From assembly GCA_001510575.1 (NCBI GenBank), contig LNGK01000003.1, forward strand, positions 3,921,732-3,985,731: a DNA stretch of 64,000 bases, given 5' to 3'. This document shows positions 1-13,444 of this stretch, piece by piece. Under the pieces are notes generated by a model. The model ran no database searches. It saw nothing but the letters and a program-made list of their open reading frames with translations, and was not told the DNA's origin. Made by a program: the position numbers and the translations under genes. Source of the DNA: Knoxdaviesia capensis. Its lineage: Eukaryota; Ascomycota; Sordariomycetes; Microascales; Gondwanamycetaceae. Position 1 is the first letter of the stretch. Each line of letters begins with the position of its first letter.

Positions 1-596
1 TGGGTGGAAGAGGAAAAGGATAAAAAATAGACACATCCAGTTGCCACTAGCCGCCGGCCGGTTATATCAATTTCGAATTCATTCCACTCCCTCCTGTGAG
101 TCTAAGAGACTAAAATCTTAGACCAATGAGGTTGGTGGGTTTCTGAGGGAGGGGGGGCAAAGACAAACAGTTTTTTTTCGTATTGATTGGAAAAAGGAAA
201 GAAAAAAGAATGCAAAGGTCCTCGTGCGTGTATTAACAAAGCCGCCTAACGCCACTTAACTTAGACGGCTCATCAATAGGCCGAGCTGAATGAAACAACA
301 AAATTCCAACCACGGCGGCAAACCTTCCAACTTCCAGAAGAATGATCGGAATGTATTAACCGCTCCGAGCGTTGGCGGATCTTTTGGAGGGGTCTCCGTA
401 AGGGATGAGGTGGTTCTTTAGGGAAGGTGGGAGAGTTGGGCTGAGGGAGACAGAGCACGTTTTGATTTAAAACTGCTCGGAACGTGAAGGAGATCAAGTT
501 GGATCAACAGTGGGGAATAACGTTACAGAACGTAATGGGAAGGGCTGATCAAGGAAGAAGGGGGGCAAAAACCAAAGAAAACAGGTCCAAACTTAC
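1..596. other. Left edge, unassigned; may hold exon 2 of a minus-strand gene
   Basis: No family is recognisable here. On the minus strand a possible acceptor (ctccctcag, ending near 421) opens a frame that runs to a stop near 275. If it is joined to the candidate exon at 597-656, the product would be about 75 residues and proline/basic rich. It resembles nothing I know, so it may be an untranslated region or part of a gene that continues off the left edge. Confidence 0.3.
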
Positions 597-656
597 CGCT
601 TCAGCAGCTTCCGGCTTGATGTAATGATGGGCCGGGGCCGGACGGTTCTGTGCCAT
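597..656 (-). CDS. Possible first coding exon of an unidentified minus-strand gene
   Basis: On the minus strand an ATG in a good eukaryotic context (gcagccATGg) opens exactly 20 codons, MAQNRPAPAHHYIKPEAAEA. They end at a consensus donor (gcg|gtaagt) in phase 0. The DNA to the right, which is upstream for this strand, is purine rich on the plus strand. It is therefore CT rich on the minus strand, as in many fungal promoters. I do not recognise the peptide. The next exon could be near 275-421 or outside the window. Chance is a real alternative for 60 nt, so confidence is low. Confidence 0.3.
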
Positions 657-3500
657 GGCTGCTCGGATGGTCATGCTCTCAGAGCAGAAATGTGGTTGAA
701 AAGTGTAAATAAAACTTGTGTGAAGGTCTCAGTTATCTCATGTTAGCGAGGTCGATTCTGTCAAGGCGTTAGTTCCGTGCAGGGAGTACTCACAATGCTC
801 AGGGAAAGCCTCCAAAAATACAGTGCTCGTGCTAATTCGCCTTTTGACGAGATAAACTTGAGATTAGATTCAGGGTTCAACCATTCGCACTTAAAAGAAG
901 AAAAAAATAGTGTAGCGCGCCTGGATGATAGATAAACGTCACTCCCACTAGAAAAGAAGTGTGCTCCCAAGAACAAGCTATCTACTGGCGGCAATATAGG
1001 TCCATCGGCGTTCCCTCAGGGAAACAAAGAATTTTGGCAGAACTAAACACTTCAGGAGATAAAAGAGCACATATTGAAGACAAAAATAAAAAATAAAAGA
1101 GTGCCACTTACCACACTAAAGGACGAGACTTCTTTGCTAGGCGTACGAAAAAGAAACCGGACAAAGATGTATCCTGGAAGTGTCCGTCGAGTTCGAGTTA
1201 AGAGAAATTCCGGCTTTCAACGTCGTCTAATCCAACATCGCCGGTATCCTGTTAGTCAACCCGACACTCTGGCAAAGCCCTGCACATACATAAGCGATTC
1301 ACGTTAAGGTATGTTGCGAATGACAACGACAGGCCAGCAATGACAAGGGCGATGTCTCTGAACAACCGCCAGAAGCGAGCGTGGGGTTTTCGGGGCAGGG
1401 AGATCTTCATCATGGGGGTAGGGAAGCTTGCAAGCAGTCGGGGAGGAAGCAAGGTGGTTGCTTGGGGGAAGAGCTGCACACTTTGGGGAAAGACACGGCA
1501 AGGCAGGAAGGGGCCAGGTTGTGACGGGGGGGTTATCGGTCAACAGGAGACCACATACACATACAATATGATGCGGTACAAAGGCCAAAGTTCACTCACT
1601 GGTAATAGGTGATATGAGGGATGACAGACCAGGGGAGAAAAGAAGGGAACCGAAATGTCTTGGTTGGAGGAGAAAGTGGAACAAAGAAGAGAATCAGTTT
1701 GAGGGGAAAGGGAAGAGAAAACAATAGGAGAGAGAGCCAGTGTTTTTGGCTGAGGACTTGGAGAAGAATAAACGACGAAAAAAGAACAGCAGGTCCAAGT
1801 TTCTATGGAAGAGAAAAGCTATGGGTTAAACGCGGGACCTAACGGGGGTGTGCCAGGTATAAAAACGGGAAGATTGCATGAGGAAGGGGTTCAAAGTCAG
1901 ATCAGATGCAGCAGAGAGAGCTGGGGCCTGGTCCATCCAGGCATTTACTTCCGGGAGTGATTAAGGAAACCCAAGATTGGGCCAAGTGAGCGCCGTATGC
2001 GCCGTGGCCCGTTGGGTCGTTGACAAGGGTAGGGATAGGGGTAGTAATTTGCCAGGGTATTGAAGGTTTTCTTGTGCTGTGTGTGCGCGTGTCTTGTGTT
2101 TTTGCTGTAGGAGTAGGATTTGCAGCGCGTCCCCTTCTTACTCGAACATGGAATGTAGTAAATCAAAAGGAGGCTCAGATGCTCGGTGGGATACAAGCAA
2201 GATGCCGTTCTCCCTGATTATGTGCTCAATCTTCAGGTCAACCCGCGGCATCCAGAAAGGAACAGGAGGTGAAAGAGATAGGTGGACGCCGCCGAAAAAG
2301 GGAGACTAACCCAAAATTCACCGCGTTGGAGGATGGAATCCGTCTTTGGGACCCGAGGGGAATTTAGGCAGGGCATGTTCAGTCCACAAGGTACACATGG
2401 TTCGTGTCAACTTGGACCTGGGTGACGAAGTGAAAACATGGGGGGCTTGGAACTCACAAGTGGGCAAAAACAGGATATACAGTACAAGAAGTGTAAGGAT
2501 ATTGAGCGATAGAAGAACAAGAAGGAAGAAAAGAAGCAAGGGACAAGCCGTGGACATGGAAGGGAGCAACGAAAGAAGAATAGAGAAAGAAAAGAAAAAA
2601 GGTGTGGCAACTTACATGGTTCAGGGAGGGCAACGTCGGTAGGGGAAGCAATGCAGCAGTGCTTAAACGAAGCTGCAACGCAACAACAATGGCCGGGCTG
2701 TGATGCTATGAAAGATGGGTACTAACGGACAGGAAAGGACAATGGAATATCCGCCTCACGAACGGAGGATTTTTCCTTTTTTTTTCTCTGGATGGGGGAT
2801 CGTGGTCTTGTTCTGGAGAGAGTGGTGGCAGTTTATTTTGGTTTAGTCAAGGTCATATGCAAAGTAGGGTTTACTAGACAACACTCTTCGAGATTCACAG
2901 CAATTATCCTTGCCAAACGCGGGAACATCCCTGTAAAAAAGAATTTCTGGGGCACATACCAGTGTTTGTATGAAAAGTTGATACAACTTTTAAGATGGGC
3001 CCGAGAAGCTGGGACGTGAACGAGGCTGTAGCTGAATGTTAATAAAATGGTTGAAGTCACAGCCTTCCCCAGATGCGAAAGATGATGAAGCAAGACAGAA
3101 AGCATTCACTACGTTGAAATAGCTATCGCACACTTGCACTTGACAGTAGCTAGAGAGTGTTCGCGGCTGGAAGCGGCTGGTATGGAAGTGGATGCCTCAG
3201 TTGAAGTCACAAATACTTTTTGTTGGCCCGTGAGAAAGGATCCAAAGCAATGAGAAAGCAGGCCAACGAGAAAGCAAAGAAACGACGGCGGCAAAAGGAC
3301 AGATATTGATTTCAAACTGGGCGTAACGGGGAAGAGATTCGCAGATACCGTTCGTCACCTGCAAATCAATGGTGCTATTTCTTTTCTCGGGAGCAGATCG
3401 GCGGGTGGCCAGATGAGAGGGCGTCGTATACTTCAACGAATGTGAGTGGGGATGGGGTTTCGCTTCAACACGGTGCGGCGTAGAAGAAAAGGATGAGTAA
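657..3500. other. Gene-free DNA, purine-rich on plus strand
   Basis: No coding region with family resemblance or consistent splicing is visible. Plus-strand purine-rich tracts, such as about 1,620-1,800 and 2,480-2,620, would be CT-rich leader or promoter sequence for a minus-strand gene starting at 656. All open frames are short and of biased composition. Confidence 0.6.
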
Positions 3501-6500
3501 CGTGGTCAGCTGTATTGGAGTGGCAAGAGAAAAACTTCTCTCAAACATAATTGACGCCTCAGATATGTACTGCCGAGGTGGCGGGCCGACGAAGAGAAAT
3601 GGGGGGATGGGATTGATAGGAAGTTGATTGGAGGACGGAGTGTTCCGAGTATGTTAAGGACGCGTACCTAGAAACATGAAAAGGAGCACAGCAGTTGGTC
3701 AGTTACCAGGTCAAGAGAAGAGTCCGTCTTCGAAGGGGCATATGTGGTGGTTTTCTGATTCTTTGCAACTTTCATCAGGTCGTTCTAGGGTGTGGAGGGT
3801 GTGGACGATGCATTGGATATTACTGTCGGGTAGATGATAATGTATCCCCTACTGCAGCTTGCCGTCTGTGTTGATGATTTGGCACTTGCCTGTAAATCAC
3901 AACGGGCCGGTGTATGGTCAAACTGTCACCAATACGGTCAAGAGGGGACAAGCAAGTGGAAGATACACAGAATCAGATCATTCTGCCGTCAACAGGAAAG
4001 GGAGACTGCATACCTTGGTGACAGCTGGTGCCCTCAGTGCAGATGTTTCACCGCCAAAGGTCTAAGGGATGAATGGCTGTGGAGCGGCAGGGTGTACAGT
4101 AAAGAACGAGAAATGTGTCGTTCCTGTTCGGACAAATACGACAAACACGGCTTGGATAATGACGGCGAGGTGGAACAGAATATGTCAATCGGTTTGATAT
4201 ATGTGTTGAGTATGTGTGTCTTTCCAATTCTCGCCCTTCGCTTCCTGGTTCTTCGACTCTTGTTTATGTGGATGGGGTCGGACGTGGGACGCAGCTAGGA
4301 GGATGTTTGAAGCTGGGATTTGTAGTATACTGCGTTTCTAGAATGTGTCGAGGGTTTCCGGTCGGAGGACGGGTGCGTACAACGACGATTATCCGCGTAT
4401 CTCAAGGTTTGTTCGTGGTTCGTGATATTTGGTCGAAGAAAAAAGAAGAGAAAGGATTTTTTTGTAATTTTTTCTTGTTTTTTTTTTTTTTTTCGGCAGA
4501 AGAACAAATCTACCTATCACGATAAAACAGGGGGACGGGCGCGGCAAAAGGAGCAGGAGGGAGTTGGCAAGTGAGGAAGCGGTTCTCCAATGGATGAAGA
4601 GGCAGGTACGCAGGTATTGTAACTTGGTTTCTTATGGTATCTTGCATCGGCAGGTACGATCGTGAGGATCTTCAAGAGAATGCAGCAAAAGTTAGGCAGG
4701 GCTGGGAAATGTTTCCATCGTGACTGCTGTTCAGAATGTGGAACTAGACCGCGCTGGTGACCAGCAAGCTCTTTCCCAAAACAAAAATGGCAACCGCGAC
4801 TGACCCATCGACCACACGTGGACGCGAATGGTAGTGCGACCAGGGGGGAAGGAGTGAATAATAGGACCAGGGGGGTCTTTCCTTAGTTCTTAAGCGTTAC
4901 TACCACGTCGGACATCCTGTGTATGGGCACGGATATGTGCAATCTCATCTTGAAGATCGAACTTCATTACCACGACAGGATTGCGTATACTTCGTGGAGG
5001 GCTAATGTCCAGAGACGATGTTGATCTCAAAGTCCACAGGACGGCAAGACTAAATAGGCATTACATTACAACATAACGAGTCCAGTCTGTTCATAAGTAC
5101 TGTAGTGTACTGTACAGTACTGGATGTACAGACTAGACCCTCAATGCATCCCCTCTGGTCTCGCCAAAAGGAGACACTCCAAGATGCAGGCAGGTCACAT
5201 TGCAGGATCACTATGTGACTATGTGTAATACATTCACGAATGAAACGCACCGTAAAGGATAACCACATGGGACGTTTCCTTGGTTGATGTTCTCGAGTGG
5301 GCAATCAATCTCAAGTGCTGTCGAGTCAATTTATATGCACGCACGAGTGCCAGTACCTAGCTGTATTCTGCAGGATACTGCTGCAGGAGGACGTGTCGTA
5401 GGAACAGGTGCATGAGATGTACGGTGCAGTACGTACATCTCCATTCCTCAGCCTCGGGCTGCCGAATGAAGACAGAGACGTACCTATAGGAGACTCCGAT
5501 ATCTATTTTCTTCCAGCATACTCATTGTTGTGCGTTTATGGGGCGTGTACACGTATGTGCAATCCGGACTTCGTGTGTATCATGGCTACTGCTACAATAA
5601 ACGGAGACTAAAGCGTTTTATTGGTGGGATAGGTCCATTCATGTTCTGTGACCTCCTTTAGTTGTTCACCAACACAATGGTAAAGGAACAGCCAATGGCG
5701 ATCATTGGTGGTGGAGATTGCATCTCACACTGCTCGTATCCATTTCTTCCCAGATTGTGCTTTGATTTTCAGCCAGACAAACCTAAAATTGTGCAGCGAG
5801 GACACCCATTCGCAAGAATGATTCGCGAATTCCTGCTCGTCGTGATTGGGTCCCCTTCAACGTTGAGAAACAGGTGGTGAGCAAATCCTTCACATTATTG
5901 GCAAACACCGTCGAGCATGATCATACTGCCGACGTAACAAGGGCATCACCACAGCGCTTGTCACCACCAACGACTGTCGGGACTTTACAGACACCACGTC
6001 GACGCCTGTACTTAACAGGGTGTTAAAGAGAGTGTCCATCCGCGGTCCACACCACGCCACCTGTATTGAGAATCCAAGATATTAACCTGTGGGCAAACAA
6101 TGCAACGATAGGCACAACCGCCCAGTAAAATCACGGGGAAAAGGGGGGTCAAGCTGTGTTCGAAGTCATACGTGCCGTCGTGCCGGCCTCAGTCCAGAAA
6201 GCCCACAAGATCTGGATGAAAGAAAGTCTTGGCGAGAAGACCAATTTTCTTGCTCTTCGAATGAACCAGAACGGAAGGAGAACAATGATGGATTATTAAA
6301 TAACCCGGATACATTGTCGAGGAGATAGGGACAAACCGCGAGAGAAGCGTGTGTGCAGTTTGAGGAGATTCGTTACGACAAACCTCCTTTTTCCGGGCTG
6401 GTATAAGAACTGTACGAGATACAATACAGTAGATAGATATGAACCCACTCCAACAAAGTGTTTTTTTTTTTTTTTGGCGGGGGGGTTCTGAAATTTCACT

Positions 6501-9400
6501 TGTCCCATCATTTCAGTCTCAACCTCCTTTGGGGGACTTTTGCAAGGGTGATTTCTTTCTCGATTCAGGTCTAGCTTCCCAGATATTTAAGTTGGTGTGG
6601 GGACTTGCTCAGTAAAAAAGAAAAGAAAAAAAGGAAATATTCGGTTTTTTTTCTTCCCTTCTCCTGTCTCATTACACCTATCTGCGCTGGTGACCTGCAG
6701 TTTACGGGCGTAAAGGGAGATTGTGGAATGAAAATATTGGTGATGATTAACAGGAGAAAAAAACCTCGTTTTTATTTCTCAAGAGGAGTGCTTTCTTTCG
6801 GTTTCTATTTTTACTCAAACTTGTAAGAGACAAATAGGAATATTGGATGTTCACGTCCGTGCATCTTAATGGCCTTTTTATGTAAGATCAGCGTGTATCG
6901 AGTTGGTGCAGTAACTCTGTGATCACAACACTCTCACGAGATACGCGTAAGTTGCTTGCCTCCTATCGTCATGAATGTTGCCGACGGACAATCCGTTATA
7001 GGGTTGAACCCTCTTCTCGACAGCAAGGGTTGGGGTTTCCCTCAAGGCTGGCAAGTCGAGAATGGACAGATATGACGAGACTGCCTCTCTGAGGTTCTTA
7101 TCACTCGATGCATCGACTATTCAGCTTCTGGAATTTGGAGGCTGTGGTCTTGTCCAAGACTGGATTGGTGTGAGCGGTAGGCAATGTGATAATGTTAGGT
7201 AAAGATGGTCCAGAATCCCAAAGGTCGGTTCCATTATCTCGGATGGTCCACCACATAATTTTCTTTCAAGCACCTCAGCCGAACAGGCGAGAACGAAGGG
7301 TTGCACCCACGAATAATTGGCTCATTCCCACTCGTACAGATACGGACTGCAACATATCACATACGGTGGAGGCTGGGTGAAGCTGATAATGCCGTGGATG
7401 TCGTATGCAGGAGAAGAGATCAGGCTACGCCAGCTCACCAAACGAACGAGATGGACAGAACCAAAGGTTAGTTGGGTGCATGTTCTACATACAGTCGTCG
7501 CCGTGGAAGAAGGAATATGGGCCACTAGACTGCAACGAGGAATCCAGAGTGCTACGCGAAGGGCCACACATGCCCGCCAGGCCCTATTTGGAAAGGTGGG
7601 ATGGGGCCCTCTGAATGTGCCAATAATCTCCGCCTGACCCATTGAAAGAAGATGAGCAAGTTGAGCACACTGGAAGAAATCTACCACTGGAAATGGGAGG
7701 ATGGAGAGGCTGGGTTATAGGACGAAAAACGCCGTGACGGGACTTGGATATCCAGTCACGTCCCAAGGTGGGTTGATTCGAATGGGCCAATATAACCGAC
7801 TTTAGCCATCTTGTTAGCTGCTGGGCTGCTTTGGTAGCATGGCTGACAACACTTGGTTAGTTTGTATCCGATACACTCCGATTTTGAATTATTAGGAGGT
7901 CAGTTTTCTGTTGATTCTCTTTGTATTTTCTCTATCAAATAAGGTTCCGTGCAATTTCAAGGAGTCGAGATCATCCCCCAAAAGTTGCGGCCTCGTTTTA
8001 CGGCTGGGTGTTAAGAGAGTGAGTGACCGTTCACTTATCAATGCACTTATGGAATCGCTCCTGTTCCGTGCTTCGGCCCCCTTTAACGTGCTGAACTTGG
8101 TCACAGCCCATACCAAAGAAATTCATTTTTTTTTCTTGGTCTTGCTTTTCTCAAGTGGGCGCTTCCCCTCCCCTCTACCAAGTTGGTGCCCAATAGCCGA
8201 CCAGCTGATATTGGACTCACCCGTCCAGCTCCGGGCGGAATACGGGACAGCATTTCAAAAAATAAAGAAAAATTAAAATGCCACAGAGGCGCCCCAACCA
8301 GTGAGACACGAACAAAAAAAGAAAAGAAAAAGGGGGGCGGGAGGATGTGTGGGAGGGCCGGATAGTGGGCACACACGGGACACAGACACCGCGAAGTCTT
8401 TTTTTTCTTCATTTTTTCTTCTTTTTATTCGATATCTATATTTTCCAACCAGAGAAACAGGAGACACACACACACACACATATCACAGTGGTACACATTT
8501 CATCTAATTGGGCCCCAACATTGAACGGATGCACGAGCAGGCTTCCCCGAAGCAATTATTTTGTTCTCCTCCCACGGACGACTTCCGATATGTGTGTTCC
8601 CATAAAAAAACTCTAGGCCCTGAGATACTTATTTTCTTTTCTGCCGTGGTCATACCGCCACTTTTTTGGGGGGAAAGGGTTTCTTGGCTTGAGTTCCCGC
8701 CCACGCCAGCACAACAAACTGTTTTTTATGAGTTGTCACCGAGCCAGCAGTTCCCCCGAGGCTGAGGAATTTTCCTCTTTTGCGAGCAGGAAGTATTGGC
8801 ACAAGAGATGAAGGTCCTTCGAGGCCGGGAGGGACCCAAAATTACGAAAAACCTGCACCCGCGTAATGTGGCCACGCCCACCAATCAACACAGAACTGTG
8901 CCGCCTCTTGGATGTCTTCGGGAGGATAGGGAAATCACGGAACCGTTTTGGAGAACAGAACGGAAAGAATTGCTCTCGGCTAGCCCGATTCCTGTTTGGC
9001 GGTGAAGCAAAAGCTGCCCCCTTCTTGCTGTCGCGGCATAGTGTTGGTAAGCTACTGCGCCAGGCTCACAGATGTGTGATCCTGCACTTGTCTGCATGTG
9101 GCCTGGACCAACCAGTTCGTGCCTTTCGATGCTCCTGTGCCTTGGAGGTTCACGGATGTGCATGCAAAGTGTGGGATGGCACACGCTGCTCCGTATCCCC
9201 CCGTCAGTGTCCCTTCCATCCTGGCCACAACCCACTGCAGTGACCCCGAAGCTTTGGTAGTTAGTTGAAGCACAATGCTGGTAACATGCTAGGGTTGTCA
9301 TCGCCAGCAGGCCGGAGGTTTTTTTTTTTTTCCTTCTCGGGAGGTGGTCGGTGGGACAGTCATTGTTCTGGTCTGCGTTGTGACCTGGCCCCTGGTCCTT
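3501..9400. other. Gene-free DNA with homopolymer runs and short hairpins
   Basis: No recognisable gene. Visible structure includes a T16 run at 4,478-4,493, a T15 run at 6,461-6,475, a pentamer-type palindromic patch at 5,096-5,130 and a (CA)9 tract at 8,463-8,480. The longest frame (3,834-4,298, 154 codons) has no family resemblance and no supporting neighbouring exons. Confidence 0.6.
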
Positions 9401-10600
9401 GTGAACGGGTGGAATTTATATTAAACATGGAACAACGACTGTGAACAGCGCGGTATTCCGGCCTCTTAACGTATTAGCACTATATACCCGCCCTATGCAC
9501 TATGCAGAACCTGGTTAGGTGACGTCGAGGCAATTAAAGCTGTGAAGAAACAATTGTCATGGACTATATGTAAAATCCAATTTTGTTAGTTGGAAATTGT
9601 CATTTCTACCATTGCGTATTATGGTATGCTATCTTTCCCGATTCTTAAGCACCCGACGGCGCAGTCAAAAGGACCTCCTTATTATATAAGCTTTGCCATC
9701 GGGCCACCGTGTAATTTGCTTTGGATGGCGAATACGGGCTTCGGACTGTGGGCGGATTGATAGGTTTTCTGCGGAGGATTCCTATATTAAGAAAGCATAG
9801 AAATGCACATGTCGGGCTATTTCACAAGAGTGTCTATGCAATATATTAAGCGCATGATATACAGGAAATAAAGTATTACTCCCGCATTAAGGGACATTTC
9901 CAACACCTGTCTTTCCAATACCTGCAGCTGAAAATAAATTGCCAGGTTCCTCCTATACAGACCTGTCTGGTTCTGTGTCTCCATCTCAGCTCGGTGTCCA
10001 TAGTGGCGTATGCAAACACTCTGGATACTGAGATTGAATGTGTGAAGTTACGGACCTGTTAGTATTCCCAGTCGACGTGGAATGTGTCTGCCGTGTGCAA
10101 GCGGCCCCCCTGTAAATATGAACCAGAATGTCGGAGACACGACAGAACACAGAGATGTGCGTGGATGGGAGTGGAATGGAGAAGGAAGTTAACCCGAAAT
10201 AGAGGCATGTAGCCGCAAAGCCCTGTTCAAAACCCCACCCCTAACCCTAGACCGACCGGCCTGTCCCTTCTGGCTGGGATTTGTGCGTGGCGAAAAAAGA
10301 AGCAAAACCCAACCAAGCAGGACCAACCAGGTCTTGGCAGACATGCTGCCCGCATGGAGATTTGGCCAGTTGACTTTGCAGAACTGTATGAGTAACGTGT
10401 GGGTTACATAAGCGAGAAGTCATTTATGTGGCCAGGGGGAAACAGGTTGACGAGCCCGGTTTTAGTTTAGGGGGAAGATGGTGATGGTGATGGAGACGGA
10501 GAGGTCTTAGTTTCAGCGGTCGTAAATTAAGGTATTTTATCTTCCAGGGCTCCCCTGTCTCTGGAACATTTGCCCAAGAATGTAGCAAACTACCGGCTAC
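9401..10600. other. AT-richer block almost free of open frames
   Basis: From about 9,420 to 10,150 the sequence is visibly richer in A and T than its surroundings. It contains repeated tatatta-type words and no open frame of useful length on either strand. No terminal repeats were found by eye. It could be decayed repeat DNA or simply intergenic spacer. Confidence 0.4.
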
Positions 10601-12500
10601 CGACCCCTGGCTACGGGGGGCAGAGGAAATGGACTAAGGGTGCTGGTAGGAGCCAGAATTGGGTGCCATAGCGGCGGCTCTGGTGGATGGACAACAGACG
10701 GACATTAAGCCAGCAGGTTGTTTGATCTTGGGTATAAAGCCAGCGGGCCAGGATTACGCGGACGCGGATACGTGCAGTGTTTCTCTCGACGCACGGATAG
10801 GAGCATTCGCAGGCATTGCTGGTACGATAAACGACAGAGCATGCCTCCCAGTGATGTGAGATGCGGTACAAACGGCATCGGCTGGGGACGATACTGGAGT
10901 ACTTGCTCACTTGGGGGTTCCAGCAAGGTTGACTGGTACTTCGGTTACGGGGTTATATGAGAGACAAAGCTCCTTTTGAACCGGCACCAGAACCGGTTTA
11001 GAAGGCGACTATTATATGCGCAGGACTACGCCCAAGCGTATTTTCAAGCATTGGCCACGACGAGGCTATCATGAATGAGGAAGCGTAGCATACGGCGGCA
11101 AACTGATAATTGAGCTTTTCTGACCACCCTCCATTTCACCCGGGCTGCCAATCTCTCTCTCCCTCACGCGTGAGATGCCCAAAAGACCCAAAGACAAACA
11201 GGAATTTCCCGTCTTCTCTCCTTCGGGAAAAGGCGGGCAAACCTAAAAAGAAAAAGAAGAACAAAAATCAAATATTTCCTCTTTTTTCACCTACCCCCGA
11301 AACTAGTCCACGGCTGGCCAATCGGGGAAGTTCACCAGGGTTACATGGCCTCGTTCCATACGGCCTAGTTTAGTGCGTGAGAGAGGGATGGAAATTTCGG
11401 TCTTCGTCTTCTGCTTTTCAATTGCACACATGCAAACCGCACGCCGTGAGTCGGTAGGTTTACACAGGCTGACCTCCCGATCTCGGTCGGTGGCTCGTCT
11501 TCGACACCAGCGCACACAAACAAGACGAGGAATGGCGTGAGCCGGGACGCGCGCGGTGGCAGACATCTTGAGTAATGAACTCCTGTACAAGCAGTGGAGG
11601 GACTCCGGATGGGCCAAGGCGGTGTGTGAGTGGGGGTGCGCGTGTCTTGTTTGCTGGCTTCGCTGGCAAACTGCAGCTTTTAGGCCCCAAAAGTATCTGC
11701 AGGTGTGCCGATGCGTGCAGTGTGCGATTGACGTGGCCGGAGGAGACGGTGATAGGGGTCCTCTGTAGGTGCAGTCTGCAACATATGGCCGTCCTTAATG
11801 CCGCCGGTTATATGGCATATGCACTGCAGACTCTGCGTATTCGAACCTGTATCCTGCAGCAGGAAACCCCCCAAACTGGCGAGGTGAAATGCAATATACA
11901 GTACAGTAGTGTAATGGTACGGTACCCGCCCTAGAGAAAGCGAAAAGGGGGGACACATGCAATGCTACAGTGTGTCTGCGTATTCGAGGCCTGCAGGACA
12001 GTACCACCCAACTGAACCAGAAATTGGCGTCCATCCAATACTTTCTGATTAGTCCCCCTCTCGCATTCTCTGCATCTTTCAACTTTGAAGTGACCTCCGA
12101 TATACGCCGGATCTCAATAGTGAGTGAACGAAGTGTGTTGCTGTTGTTGTCTCTGGACCTTCCCAAGCAGGATTGGGGAGGGGTCCGACCTTCCTTCCTG
12201 CTTCGGGCGGCCAACGGGGTCATTCGTGGCTCCTTCCCCCCCACCCCACCCACCGTCTAAACACTTAGTCAGTCTCTCCCTAAACACGGGTCGTCGCTTA
12301 CAGAAGAAATTGTGAGACGTGAAATACATCGTAGGGAGAGGATTAATTAGGCCGCCATTGGCGACGACCATGTGGTGTGAACTTCGGTGCGGAGTAAGGT
12401 CGGGTAAGACAACTCTTCTCCCGAAATCATCACGTTGACAGCCGGCTCGACCAACGCCCCCTTCCCCTTTCCAGTGAGGTATCACGACTGTTTGAAGTGC

Positions 12501-12519
12501 GTGTGTGTGTGTGTGTGTT
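12501..12519. repeat. (GT)n microsatellite
   Basis: Nine GT units in a row. It is one of several GT tracts in the 12-15 kb interval, the others being at 13,025-13,041 and 14,275-14,301. Confidence 0.95.
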
Positions 12520-13392
12520 TGCCCCCTCCTTTTCTGGAGTCTCTCTCGAAGTGGAAAAGCCACGATCACCACTGTTTCGGGGCGATAGAAGAGGGAGCTG
12601 TCTTCTTCTCCTGTGCCGAGATCCTTCTTGGGCTGTGTCGAAGGGGAGAACGAACAAAAATAAAACCACGCCATAAAAATCCCATAGAATCTGGGCCAGA
12701 CCATCGTGGATCTGCGTGCCGGATCCACTGCGAGTGTACTGTACGTATATTTTTTTTTCTTCTTGTTTACGGAGAAGGGCTAACACTCTCTCTGTTTGTA
12801 AAATAGTGATACTGCGCTGCTGGGGGCCCTGTTTGCAGTGAGGGTCTCCACCCGCCCGTCTCAGGCCTGGACTGAGAGTAGTAGAGAGGGACGCTGGAGA
12901 TGGGGCAGAGAAAGTGAAGAGAAGCACGGATTCTCTTAAGTGATCCTACTAAGAAGTCACATAGCCCGGAGGTGGAAAGTAAGTGAAGCCTTGGAGGTAG
13001 TTGGTGCCGAAAACTGGCTAACGATGTGTGTGTGTGTGTGTTGTTTCGTTCTCTCCTCACTTCCCCAAACAACGACACATGACAATGACACTGCGAGTGA
13101 AAGATACAAGACACACACTGCAGTGCACGTAATCACAGGCGCAATGCGTGTCTTTCAAGTGTCTCACAGGACTCCGAGAAGCCCGTGGGAGAGACAGCAG
13201 CCAGAGACACCAACGAAACAAAAAAAAAAAAAAACGAACCGGCAAACGACCATGGGAGTTGTTGACGGCCTGTCTTCTCTGGATGTGTACGACTACGACC
13301 CCATCTGTCGTGTATCTGGAGAGAAAGTGCGGTGTGCAACTGTCGCCCAACCCAACACGGCATATTTGTGCCCTTTCTTCTTCGTCTTTCTT

Positions 13393-13444
13393 CCTCTCTC
13401 TCTCTATCACCCTCTCTCTCTCTCGCTCTCTCCCTCTCTCTCGC
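13393..13444. repeat. Interrupted (CT)n tract
   Basis: About 50 bp of CT dinucleotides with a few interruptions. It lies inside a frame whose translation is a run of Leu and Ser, which argues against that frame being a gene. Confidence 0.9.

Noticed and set aside
3834..4298. 154-codon plus frame with CxxC-like pairs
   Set aside because: No coherent zinc-binding spacing, no good start context, no neighbouring exons.
10235..10256. CCCTAACCCTA telomere-like word
   Set aside because: Barely one and a half units; consistent with chance.
11832..11990. Possible tRNA B-box (GGTTCGAATAC on the minus strand) and a duplicated TCTGCGTATTCGA
   Set aside because: No matching acceptor stem, D arm or box A; it is only a short direct repeat 143 bp apart.
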